64,000 nt of DNA from Aeoliella straminimaris (GTDB taxonomy: Bacteria; Planctomycetota; Planctomycetia; Pirellulales; Lacipirellulaceae). This document shows, piece by piece, positions 8,815 to 16,280 of this stretch. A program made the position numbers and the translations under genes. The stretch covers positions 124,001 to 188,000 of the forward strand of contig NZ_JAMXLR010000061.1 of assembly GCF_024054565.1 (NCBI RefSeq), given 5' to 3'. The notes under the pieces are model-generated. The model did not search any database. It was not told the origin of the DNA and saw only the letters and a program-made list of their open reading frames with translations. How positions within the stretch are numbered: position 1 is the stretch's first letter; every line of letters starts with the position of its first letter.

Positions 8815-10083
8815 ATGCCTGAAAAAGTCGTTTGCACCAATCCCGGTTGTTCGAACATGATCTTGCCTTCTACGGCAGAGCGGACGGGGGGGCCTTGCAT
8901 GCCATGCTACCAGAAGGCAAAAGCGGCGGAGCGTGAGGCGTTTATTCGAGACAATCGGAAAGATGTGAATGTGTTCGACGGGGTAAACGACCCGGTAGAA
9001 ATCATCAAGCTCATTCACAGTGATCGACCACGCGATCCGCTGATCAATTACATTCCTTATCCAACTCCTGCCGACCAAGTCTATCTCAGTTTAAGCGATG
9101 CGGAGCAAGTTCGTCTGGCAGAATATGCAGAGACACTCCTCGGAACCGATCGCCAAGACGAAGGCGAAGCGATATGCGGCTCGCTTGCCTCGTTTACACA
9201 CGCTAATCTGGAACGTTGCTTGAGAAAACTCGTGGAAAGGAAAAACTTCTGGCCCAGCTTTGTATTCCGCACCGCATCCGCAGAATTACGTGACGAGTTA
9301 TTTGCTCACGTTGAAACCGACGATGAGAATCGCTTGGTAATTCTAATGGCGCTAGCATGGATTGGCGATTCGGAGGTGATGCGTGAATTCACCTTTTGGC
9401 GGGATAATCCACCCGGTTGGTTGATACCTGGTTCGTGGAAGCTAGAGGACATTCCGAAGTTTGCTGGATGGGAACTGACGCACAGCGGTGATCGACGCGA
9501 CCTGTACTTTTCCACATGCTTAGCATTGCGCGCGGGACCATCAACCGATTTGCAGGAATTCCGAGCTGTCGCTCCCCGTGACGATAAGTGTCCCTGGGGG
9601 TCCCACACTCTGACAAACCTGCTTGAACTGAACCTTGGACATATATCGGAACTCCGAAGTTTGGCTGTCGGGCACATTCAAGTCTGTACATGTGAAGAAT
9701 GCACTGCGTTTGCGACGGTCTACGGTGATTACAATGAATCAGGTTTGGCTCGATGGTCGGAATCAAACCGCAAGCCAGACTCATACACTCCCGACGAATC
9801 GGATAGCTGGAGCCGTATGCCGACGAATAGCCTACAGATTGCAGCAGAGCGTTCGGTGTTCCATGCAGCCGACTGGACATTGCCGACCACCTACTCTCAG
9901 CTAGGTGGCCATCCGACCTGGGTTCAACATGCGGAGTACCCCACGTGCCCAAATTGCTCGCAAACGATGATGTTCCTGGCCCAAATTGACCACGCCGAAA
10001 TCGAAGATCTCAGTGAAGGAACTTACTACACGTTCATTTGCACCACCTGTCCCATGACGGCCACCAATTACCAGCAAACGTAG
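8815..10083 (+). CDS. Zinc-ribbon protein with DUF1963-like C-terminal domain
   Basis: 422 aa from ATG 8815, preceded by GGAGGG at good spacing. The N-terminus has four cysteines in a ribbon-like arrangement (CTNPGCSN ... GGPCMPC). A middle region is unassigned. The last 80 residues match the DUF1963/YwqG style: LGGHPTWVQHAEYPTCPNCS, then MMFLAQID and a final FICTTCP. DUF1963 proteins are of uncertain function, and some occur in toxin-immunity contexts. Lower GC than its neighbours. The start at 8677 would run through the repeat and overlap the preceding gene, so it was rejected. Confidence 0.6.
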   Translation: MPEKVVCTNPGCSNMILPSTAERTGGPCMPCYQKAKAAEREAFIRDNRKDVNVFDGVNDPVEIIKLIHSDRPRDPLINYIPYPTPADQVYLSLSDAEQVRLAEYAETLLGTDRQDEGEAICGSLASFTHANLERCLRKLVERKNFWPSFVFRTASAELRDELFAHVETDDENRLVILMALAWIGDSEVMREFTFWRDNPPGWLIPGSWKLEDIPKFAGWELTHSGDRRDLYFSTCLALRAGPSTDLQEFRAVAPRDDKCPWGSHTLTNLLELNLGHISELRSLAVGHIQVCTCEECTAFATVYGDYNESGLARWSESNRKPDSYTPDESDSWSRMPTNSLQIAAERSVFHAADWTLPTTYSQLGGHPTWVQHAEYPTCPNCSQTMMFLAQIDHAEIEDLSEGTYYTFICTTCPMTATNYQQT

Positions 10084-10097
10084 ACATTTCATATGCG

Positions 10098-10135
10098 AAA
10101 ATCAGCTAGAATCAGCGTAGACCCGCGACTGATTT
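10098..10135 (-). repeat. Family A repeat, right-type copy
   Basis: Inverted relative to 7930 and 8767, ending ACCCGCGACTGATTT. It closes the two-gene orphan block just upstream of the sulfatase start. Confidence 0.65.
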
Positions 10136-10157
10136 CCAAACCATTCAGGCAACACTG

Positions 10158-11540
10158 ATGCATCCGAAACATCTCTCCCTCGCGCTTCTATTACTCACCG
10201 CAACTGCTGCTACCCAAGCCGCTGAGCGGCCCAACATCGTGATCCTGCTGGCTGACGATCTCGGTTATGGCGACGTTGGTTTTCATGGCAGCGATATCCG
10301 GACGCCGAACCTCGATCGCCTCGCCAGTTCGGGCACCGTGCTCGAGCGGTACTACGTCTGCCCGATGTGTTCGCCGACGCGGGCTGGATTGATGACGGGT
10401 CGCTATCCGCTTCGCTTTGGCATGATGCGCTCCGTGGTGCCGCCGTATCGGGATTTTGGCATCGACCCGGCGGAGGTGACCATCGCCGAGATGCTCGGCA
10501 CCGCGGGTTACGAGCATCGCGCGGTGATCGGCAAGTGGCACCTAGGGCATCGCCGCGAGAAATGGTTGCCGCTGGCCAATGGATTCACGCATGCGGTGGG
10601 CTGCTACAACGGGGCCATCGATTACTTCACCCACGAGCGCGACGGGCAGCTCGACTGGCATCGTAACGGCCAGCCCGACCGCACCGACGGTTACGTGACC
10701 GACCTGGTTGGCGATGCGGCTATCGAGTTCATCGAGAGTGTTCCTGTCGATAAGCCGTACTTCCTGTACGTGCCCTTCACGGCACCGCACTCGCCATTCC
10801 AGGCCAAAGATGAGGATCTGGCCAAGTACCCGAATCGCAAAGGGAAGAAGAGAACCTACGCCGCGATGGTCGATTGTCTGGATCAGAACATCGGCCGCAT
10901 CCTGGCGGCCATCGACGCGCGGGGCGATGCCGACAATACGTTCGTACTGTTCTCCAGCGACAACGGGGGCGTCGCCCAGGTAGGCGATAACGGTCCGCTA
11001 CGAGGCTCGAAGCTTACACCCTACGAAGGGGGTGTGCGTGTGGCCGCGGCGGTGCGCTGGCCCGCGGGAGGCATCACGGGCGGTGGCCGCATCGACGAAG
11101 CGATGGGCTACCTGGATGTGTTTCCCACGGTGATGAGCGTGGCGGGCGTCGCGCAAACTCCGACCAATGAGCTCGATGGTGTGGACATGCTCGCCGCGAT
11201 GCGGGGCGGTGAACCGGCCGACCCCCGGCCGTGGTTCACCTACCAGGACCAGGGCGGCGGCCGGCAGCAGAAACTGGCCGTGCACCAGGGCGAGTGGAAG
11301 CTGGTCGCCCACCGCCCGGCACCAGATGCCAAGAAAGGAAAGTCGCGATACGAACTGTTCCGCATCGCCGAGGACCCCCACGAAACAACCGACGTGGCGG
11401 CGGACTATCCCGAGGTGGTCTCGCGGCTGCAGGGAAGCCTCGAACGTTTCTTCAGCTGGCAGGCGGCCGAACAGGTGCCGCGCTACGATGTGGGCCGCGA
11501 CAAACTGCCGCCGCTGACGAATTGGCAGCCAGTGGAGTAA
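10158..11540 (+). CDS. Secreted arylsulfatase-type sulfatase
   Basis: 460 aa with a signal peptide (HLSLALLLLTATAATQAA). It then has the sulfatase N-terminus RPNIVILLADDLGYGDVGF, with metal ligands D33 and D34, and the formylglycine motif C71-S-P-T-R followed by AGLMTGR. Later features are GKWHLGH and a late FSSDNGG metal-binding segment. Cys71 would be oxidised to formylglycine by a maturase. The enzyme hydrolyses sulfate esters, probably from marine or sulfated polysaccharides, outside the cytoplasm. Full length for the family (arylsulfatase A/B-like); exact substrate not predictable. Confidence 0.93.
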   Translation: MHPKHLSLALLLLTATAATQAAERPNIVILLADDLGYGDVGFHGSDIRTPNLDRLASSGTVLERYYVCPMCSPTRAGLMTGRYPLRFGMMRSVVPPYRDFGIDPAEVTIAEMLGTAGYEHRAVIGKWHLGHRREKWLPLANGFTHAVGCYNGAIDYFTHERDGQLDWHRNGQPDRTDGYVTDLVGDAAIEFIESVPVDKPYFLYVPFTAPHSPFQAKDEDLAKYPNRKGKKRTYAAMVDCLDQNIGRILAAIDARGDADNTFVLFSSDNGGVAQVGDNGPLRGSKLTPYEGGVRVAAAVRWPAGGITGGGRIDEAMGYLDVFPTVMSVAGVAQTPTNELDGVDMLAAMRGGEPADPRPWFTYQDQGGGRQQKLAVHQGEWKLVAHRPAPDAKKGKSRYELFRIAEDPHETTDVAADYPEVVSRLQGSLERFFSWQAAEQVPRYDVGRDKLPPLTNWQPVE

Positions 11541-11554
11541 TTGAGTCGGGGAGG

Positions 11555-11810
11555 AATCAGTCGCGGAGTGGCGCGGATTTTGGCGGATACAAAGTACCGT
11601 GTCATTTCGAAGGAGGCTCGCCGACTGAGAAATCTGGCAAGCCGGTTGGAAAACGCCGCAACTTGGGGAGCTTGGTACCTAGAGCTCCTACATGAACGAC
11701 ATTGGGGGCTCGGCAACGTAGATCCTTCAGTCGCTTAGGCTCCCTCAGGATGACACGTGATGCCCGATCCGCGACTATCCGTCAACGTCGGTGGAGATCT
11801 GCGACTGATG
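11555..11810. repeat. Nested inverted repeats: family A outside, family F inside
   Basis: The left family A copy is 11555-11589 (AATCAGTCGCGGAGTGGCGC) and the right copy 11762-11810 (ends CTGCGACTGATG). Inside is a second inverted pair: 11598-11634 (GTGTCATTTCGAAGGAGGCT) and 11719-11757 (ends CCCTCAGGATGACAC). The core of about 85 bases holds no gene. The nesting order resembles the gene-bearing units, but this one is empty. Confidence 0.65.
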
Positions 11811-11828
11811 AACTCTCCATCCAGAACG

Positions 11829-11868
11829 CAAACAACGCAGCGGCAAACCTTGGTTCGCCACTGCGTTG
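11829..11868 (-). terminator. Possible terminator of the Cys/Pro-rich gene
   Basis: Arms CAACGCAGCGGC (11833-11844) and GCCACTGCGTTG (11857-11868) pair with one mismatch. Read on the minus strand the stem is followed by TTTGCG. It lies about 35 bases past the stop of the gene at 11902-12627. The short U-run makes this moderate only. Confidence 0.45.
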
Positions 11869-11901
11869 TTGCTGTTGTCCTGCTGGAACTCGCCAGGCGT
11901 G

Positions 11902-12627
11902 TTAACGTCCGGCGCCCCATTGCATGGCGGCCGGGTACGGAGCGCGCTGGCTGTAGCTCTGCGGCGCGCCTTGGGCCGTGTAGTTCACCTGCCGCACGGG
12001 GGTAGTGGGCTGGGCGTAGGTTCGAGTGGGCTGGGCGTACGTGTTGGCCGGGGGAGCGTAGGTGCTCGTCGGCGCGGCGTAGCCGCGAGCCGGCTGGGCG
12101 TAAGTGCTTGTCGGCTGAGCGTAAGCAGTCGTCCGTTGGGCATAGCCGCTGGCCGGGGGGGCATAGCTGGCTTGCTGCACCGGATACGACGGGCGGTAAT
12201 TCGCGGGAGCCGTAGCCGCGTAAGTGGATGGCGCGACCGGGCGACTCGAAAGCGACGGCGCCGGCATCGTGCCAAAGCTGCCGCCACTGGGGCAGTTGCC
12301 GCACTCGCATGGCGAGCATCCGCAGCTGGGCGCACAAACTGGAGCGCAAGTGACCGGGGGCGCTTGTACGATCGGCATCGCGGCAATCGTCGTTTGGGGA
12401 CGGTTGCGGCCACACAGCCAATCACAGAACCGCAGAATACAACACCGTCGCGGTGCTGGTTGGGCCACCACCGGCGGCGGCACCGGGGGCGGACAGGTCT
12501 GACACGCCGGACCAGCGGCAAACGTGGTCTGCGGAGAGTACACGGTGTACGGCTGGGCGGTGCTAGCCTGGGCCAGCATCAAACCCCCGACCATCAGCGG
12601 CGCAACAAAGTACAGGGCAGGTTTCAT
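11902..12627 (-). CDS. Secreted Cys/Pro-rich, YAQP-repeat protein
   Basis: 241 aa from ATG 12627-12625, preceded by TGAGGT. Signal peptide: KPALYFVAPLMVGGLMLAQA, cleaved near STA. The first half is rich in Cys and Pro (CQTCPPPVPPP, CCILRFCDWLC, CAPVCAPSCGCSPCECGNC), suggesting disulphides or metal binding. The second half consists of degenerate YAxPxxxYAxP repeats (about residues 150-220). No catalytic domain. Likely a surface or wall-associated structural protein; planctomycetes have Cys-rich envelope proteins, but I see no specific family match. Confidence 0.6.
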   Translation of the reverse strand: MKPALYFVAPLMVGGLMLAQASTAQPYTVYSPQTTFAAGPACQTCPPPVPPPVVAQPAPRRCCILRFCDWLCGRNRPQTTIAAMPIVQAPPVTCAPVCAPSCGCSPCECGNCPSGGSFGTMPAPSLSSRPVAPSTYAATAPANYRPSYPVQQASYAPPASGYAQRTTAYAQPTSTYAQPARGYAAPTSTYAPPANTYAQPTRTYAQPTTPVRQVNYTAQGAPQSYSQRAPYPAAMQWGAGR

Positions 12628-13091
12628 CGTTTACCTCAGTTTCTTTTTCTCGTAAGGGAAAGAAGCTCTTACCTTCAGCCGTGGGTGCTGAGGGTACAGA
12701 TCGACGTTCGTTTTCCAGCGATGCGCGCAAGGCGAGCAGCGCAAATTCAACGATCCAAACCGACTGAACAACCGACGAGGGGAGAAATCAGAGTTGCCGG
12801 TGTATTACGCAGGATGACTAGGAATGTGCGCCAGGCCCATCAATGGGGTAAGTGTTCGTAGCACCGTGGCGCACGGGATATTGCTGTTCCGCTGTAACAA
12901 TATCACGGCCCGGCCTGCAATCAACTGCACGCCTACGACAAACCGTCGATTGCCGCACGGTACGAGCCGCACAACCGTTACAACACGTACGACTTCGCGG
13001 CGTGCCAGCAATGGACAATTCGAAACGGCTCAAGAGCCACGCTGCCGCGACCGGGTGCCGGTAGCAGTGACTGCAGCGGTACATCGGCCAA
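12628..13091. other. Non-coding region of about 460 bases
   Basis: Lies upstream of the Cys/Pro-rich gene and downstream of the HdeD-like gene. Open frames here lack any family signal and mostly run antisense. A weak hairpin with arms GATATTG/CAATATC lies near 12877-12905. Otherwise nothing supported beyond a promoter for the minus-strand gene. Confidence 0.35.
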
Positions 13092-13160
13092 CAAAAAAAC
13101 CACGACGAAACGACTGGGCAACCAACCCCGAGCGGGGGTCGCTAAGTCGTCTCGTCGTGG
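13092..13160 (-). terminator. Intrinsic terminator of the HdeD-like gene
   Basis: Arms CCACGACGAAACGAC (13100-13114) and GTCGTCTCGTCGTGG (13146-13160) form a 15-bp stem with one mismatch, enclosing a smaller CCCCGAGCGGGG hairpin. On the minus strand the stem is followed by seven T residues (13099-13093). It is 38 bases downstream of the stop at 13198. Confidence 0.85.
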
Positions 13161-13197
13161 TGACGTGTCCGGTGCGGACTCGTGTCGACGCGAGTGC

Positions 13198-13782
13198 CTA
13201 CATCGTGCCGGTGCTGGTAGGTGCTTCGTGCTTGGGGATCTGGCGGAACATGAAGCCCAGCATCACCCACATCCAGCCACCGAACACCAAGTCGACGCCG
13301 ACCAGCAGGCCGATGAGCCATTCAGCCGAGTCGGGAAATTGCCGCCAGATGATGATGCCCAACAGCGCGGTCACCGCACCACTCAACAGCACCCAGCCCC
13401 ACCCGGGGAAACGTTCCTTGAGCGCCACCACGATGCGGATCAAACCCGTGGTCAGGAAGAAAGCAGCCAGGATCAGCGTAAGTCCCATAGCCCCCTTGTA
13501 CGGTTTCTCGAGCACCAGGAAGCCGGTCACTAAGTAGAGAATCGAAACGAGCAGATGCAGCATCACGCCTCTCCAGCCGCTGCAATGGAAGGTGCTCACG
13601 AGTTGGGCGATGCCGGCTGCGATCAGCAAAATACCGAGCAGGACCACCATGATCTGGGTGCCCATGTAGGGAGAGCTAATGGCAGCCAGGCCGGCCAGAA
13701 TCAGGCCGATGCCTAACGCAACCAACCAGCCCCATGCTTTCCGCAGTTCCTGCGATTCAATCAACGAGCTATCAAACGACAT
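13198..13782 (-). CDS. HdeD-like (DUF308) membrane protein
   Basis: 194 aa with about six transmembrane segments in three pairs, the HdeD/DUF308 pattern: GWLVALGIGLILAGLAAIS, QIMVVLLGILLIAAGIAQLV, LHLLVSILYLVTGFLVLE, LTLILAAFFLTTGLIRIVVA, WVLLSGAVTALLGIIIW, WLIGLLVGVDLVFGGWMWVM. HdeD of enterobacteria is linked to acid resistance, but the role of planctomycete members is not known. Stand-alone gene with its own terminator. Confidence 0.85.
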   Translation of the reverse strand: MSFDSSLIESQELRKAWGWLVALGIGLILAGLAAISSPYMGTQIMVVLLGILLIAAGIAQLVSTFHCSGWRGVMLHLLVSILYLVTGFLVLEKPYKGAMGLTLILAAFFLTTGLIRIVVALKERFPGWGWVLLSGAVTALLGIIIWRQFPDSAEWLIGLLVGVDLVFGGWMWVMLGFMFRQIPKHEAPTSTGTM

Positions 13783-14134
13783 AACGATTCCCTTTGTTTA
13801 CGGTAGTCTGCGCAATGTGAAGCGATGCACCAAATTGCCCCGAGTAACTTTGGGTCGCAATTTGCAGCCAGTCAAATTCTTCCTTGACAACCAGCAGTTT
13901 GTTCCGCCGACCTGTCCTGCGACTGTCACGCAGGGGACTTGGTGAGAATCATGGTCCCGCAGAGAGCGCCCGCGCAGCTTGTACAACAAGTACCAGCAGC
14001 AGGATCGCTACATCCGTCGCTATCGATCCATCCACGGCCCCTCGGCAGAGCTAGCAGCCGGCTTCACTGCCAGATGGGAGATTGGCTGGCGGTCCATCAC
14101 AAGGGCACTGCGCTGATTGGCGACGCAGTCTTTG
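13783..14134. other. Intergenic region of about 350 bases
   Basis: Between the divergent start of the HdeD-like gene and the 3' end of a methyltransferase gene. I see no coding sequence, strong hairpin or repeat family here. Confidence 0.35.
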
Positions 14135-14866
14135 CTACGGACCTTTGACGGCTCCAAACGCCGCGAAGCAGGAGTTCTTGTGCAGCAAGTCGACCTGCGC
14201 GAAGCCCACCGACCGCAACAGATCGAGCTGATAGGTCACTGGGCGGGGCGAGTCTTCGAAGTCGATGTACTCGAACACTCGCTCACGATACTCGTCGCCC
14301 CCCAGCGAAGTGAGATACTCGCCATACCGCTGCCACATCATCTGATGCACGGCGGGCAACTCGTGGGTCACCAGGTCGGTGATCCAGACACTGCCGCCGG
14401 GACGCAGCAGTTGGTAGATCTTCGCGAACGCCTGATGCCAATCGTCGTCGTCCCGCAAGTGATGCAACACGGCTGCCGCCAGCACGACGTCGTACGTGTC
14501 GGATGGCAACTCGGCGGTGCGAAAGTCGCCCACCACCGTGTGCTGCGTTCCGCGGTTCACGCTGCCCACACGCTCGGCTGCCCGCACGACCATCGGTTCG
14601 CTAAGGTCGAGCAGCGTGGTGTCGAAGTCGGTGCCCAGTTCCATCCGCAGCTTCAAGGTGTTGTTGCCCGCCCCGCAACCAATATCCAGCACATGGCCAA
14701 TGCTGGGCGTACTGGCAATGGCCGCCCGGGTGATCAGTTCCATTGCCAGCGGAGCGTCGATGGTGGCCGATTGGCCCGTTTCGAGATTAGAAAACCGCTC
14801 GACATCGGCATCGAACCGCTGGCGTATGGTTTCGGTGGACGACTTCTGATCCAGGGGCGTCGGCAT
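14135..14866 (-). CDS. Class I SAM-dependent methyltransferase
   Basis: 243 aa from ATG 14866-14864 (MPTPLDQKSS). The Rossmann motif I is HVLDIGCGAGNNTLKL (about residues 58-73), followed by the acidic loop LLDLSE and a motif IV-like YDVVLAAAVLHHL; LLRPGGSVWITDLVTHE fits the post-motif strand. Probably a small-molecule or cofactor methyltransferase of the UbiE/Cmo-like group; the substrate cannot be deduced. The longer frame to 14989 has no better start. An antisense 430-codon frame over this gene is an artefact. Confidence 0.85.
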   Translation of the reverse strand: MPTPLDQKSSTETIRQRFDADVERFSNLETGQSATIDAPLAMELITRAAIASTPSIGHVLDIGCGAGNNTLKLRMELGTDFDTTLLDLSEPMVVRAAERVGSVNRGTQHTVVGDFRTAELPSDTYDVVLAAAVLHHLRDDDDWHQAFAKIYQLLRPGGSVWITDLVTHELPAVHQMMWQRYGEYLTSLGGDEYRERVFEYIDFEDSPRPVTYQLDLLRSVGFAQVDLLHKNSCFAAFGAVKGP

Positions 14867-15063
14867 GGCATCTCGTCCGGCGAGGGGGGCTCCTTGGGAA
14901 CGGGCGACAAAACTATACCACGACACTTTTCGGCTCCCCAGGTTCATCATTTCCCAAACCCGCGCCGATTCGTTACAATCCGCCATCATCCGCTGTTATC
15001 CATTTTTTCCGATGACACGCAGGTCATCGCCTATTTCGAATCCTCCAACTCCAGTTTCCAACT

Positions 15064-15510
15064 ATGTCTGCTGTTGCTTTCGGTACCAAACAGATCAAAC
15101 GCGAGGACTTGCCGAAGGATGGCAACCTGTGCGAGTTCTGCACCGCCAAGTGCTGCCATTACATCGCGGTGCCTTACGAGACGCCCGACTGCTTCGAGGA
15201 CATGGAGTACATCCGCTGGATCGTGCTGCACCATAACGCCACGTTCTTCAAGGACGACGAAGACTGGTACCTACTGGTACACACGGTGTGCGAGAAGCTG
15301 CAGGACGACTACCGCTGCGGTATCTACGAACGCCGCCCGCAAATCTGCCGCGACTACAGCTTCAAGAACTGCGAATACGACGAAGACTGGACCTACGACT
15401 TCTACCTAGAGACGCACGAGCAGGTGTGGGAATACACCGAAGCTTGCTACAAGTCGAAGGGCAAGAGCATCCGCAGCCCCAAACCGGACCTGCTGCCAGT
15501 GGTCGCCTAA
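15064..15510 (+). CDS. YkgJ family cysteine cluster protein
   Basis: 148 aa. Eight cysteines cluster in the pattern of YkgJ/UPF0153 proteins: CEFCTAKCCHYIAVPY at residues 22-37, then CGIYERRPQICRDYSFKNC near 85-105. The family is annotated as putative zinc- or iron-chelating protein; the biochemical function is uncertain. It is followed at once by the cassette-like repeat region, so its original downstream neighbour may have been hisS. Confidence 0.85.
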   Translation: MSAVAFGTKQIKREDLPKDGNLCEFCTAKCCHYIAVPYETPDCFEDMEYIRWIVLHHNATFFKDDEDWYLLVHTVCEKLQDDYRCGIYERRPQICRDYSFKNCEYDEDWTYDFYLETHEQVWEYTEACYKSKGKSIRSPKPDLLPVVA

Positions 15511-15530
15511 GGCGAGCAAAGATAGACATT

Positions 15531-15554
15531 AGCCCGCGGCGGAAGCCGAGGGTT
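15531..15554 (+). repeat. Outer inverted repeat, left arm
   Basis: AGCCCGCGGCGGAAGCCGAG plus GGTT. It is inverted and nearly identical at 16209-16232. Forms the outer layer of the nested repeat unit around the 15642 gene. Confidence 0.75.
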
Positions 15555-15558
15555 CGTG

Positions 15559-15602
15559 AATCAGTCGCGGATTTGCGCGGATCGGGGCGGATGAACACGG
15601 AT
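15559..15602 (+). repeat. Family A repeat, left-type copy
   Basis: Begins AATCAGTCGCGGATTTGCGC and continues with three more GCGGAT-type units. Inner left arm of the cassette-like unit. Confidence 0.8.
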
Positions 15603-15641
15603 CTTATTCCTGGGGAACGTTAATCCTGCGCTAATCTCAAC

Positions 15642-16124
15642 ATGTCCAAGACCGCCTTTGTTGAGTTCAGAGGAGATGGATTCTGGGCGTACGACGTCGC
15701 GCTCGGGATGCTCTTCAAACAGGTGATCGATCACGCCGTTTCGCTTGGTACGGAATCGGATTGGCTTCAAAAGCTGATTCAGCAATGGCGATTCAACGCT
15801 GTTGTTGCTGACTGCGGACTGTACTTGGACGACGATTGGTCTCAGGATCAATTCGCAACCGTCGACGACCTGCTGCAGCAAGCTTGCCGAACGCTCGCCG
15901 AGCACGGGCATTTCACGGCAGAAGAGATGTCCGGGTGGAACATTCTTGAAGGGCAAGGCGTGTTCGATCGCGGACATGGTGGCTATCACACCGCGCCAGT
16001 CATTGAGCTTGGGCAGGCTATTCGCCAGCTGTTGTCCGGCACACTCGAGCCAGCTCCCACTGGCACATGGTGGTTATATGGCGCGCCTGAGGGCCGCATC
16101 TCGATCGGCAAGCGAACCGAATAG
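15642..16124 (+). CDS. Orphan hypothetical protein in repeat-bounded unit
   Basis: 160 aa, soluble, acidic. No family recognised; visible blocks are TAFVEFRGDGFWAYDVALGM, a WLQKLIQQWRF segment and a C-terminal GTWWLYGAPEGRISIGK. Size and composition recall small immunity-type proteins, but that is only an impression. It lies between two nested inverted pairs (15531-15602 and 16156-16232) that separate ykgJ from hisS. Its GC content looks lower than either neighbour. The family A repeat sits about 40 bases upstream of the start. Confidence 0.55.
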   Translation: MSKTAFVEFRGDGFWAYDVALGMLFKQVIDHAVSLGTESDWLQKLIQQWRFNAVVADCGLYLDDDWSQDQFATVDDLLQQACRTLAEHGHFTAEEMSGWNILEGQGVFDRGHGGYHTAPVIELGQAIRQLLSGTLEPAPTGTWWLYGAPEGRISIGKRTE

Positions 16125-16155
16125 CGTCAATTCGCGTCTATTGGTGCTGCCTGCC

Positions 16156-16200
16156 TCAATCCGCGTCGATCCGCTAAAATCAGCGTTAGTCCGCGATGGA
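16156..16200 (-). repeat. Family A repeat, right-type copy
   Basis: CAATCCGCGTCGATCCGC followed by TAAAATCAGCGTTAGTCCGC and GATGG. Inverted partner of 15559-15602. Confidence 0.75.
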
Positions 16201-16208
16201 TTACCATA

Positions 16209-16232
16209 AACCCACGGCTTCCGCCGCGGGCT
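16209..16232 (-). repeat. Outer inverted repeat, right arm
   Basis: AACCCACGGCTTCCGCCGCG then GGCT: the reverse complement of 15531-15554 with about one mismatch. Confidence 0.75.
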
Positions 16233-16280
16233 GGTCGCTTTGTACCTGCCCCCCGACCCCTCAATACTCCACCCTCCCAA

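Noticed and set aside
12824-13537. 237-codon plus-strand frame
   Set aside because: It crosses a strong minus-strand terminator and lies antisense to the HdeD-like gene; composition is Arg/Thr/Pro-rich without motifs.
14117-15409. 430-codon plus-strand open frame
   Set aside because: Runs antisense through the methyltransferase and then out of frame over the YkgJ-like gene; no family signal.
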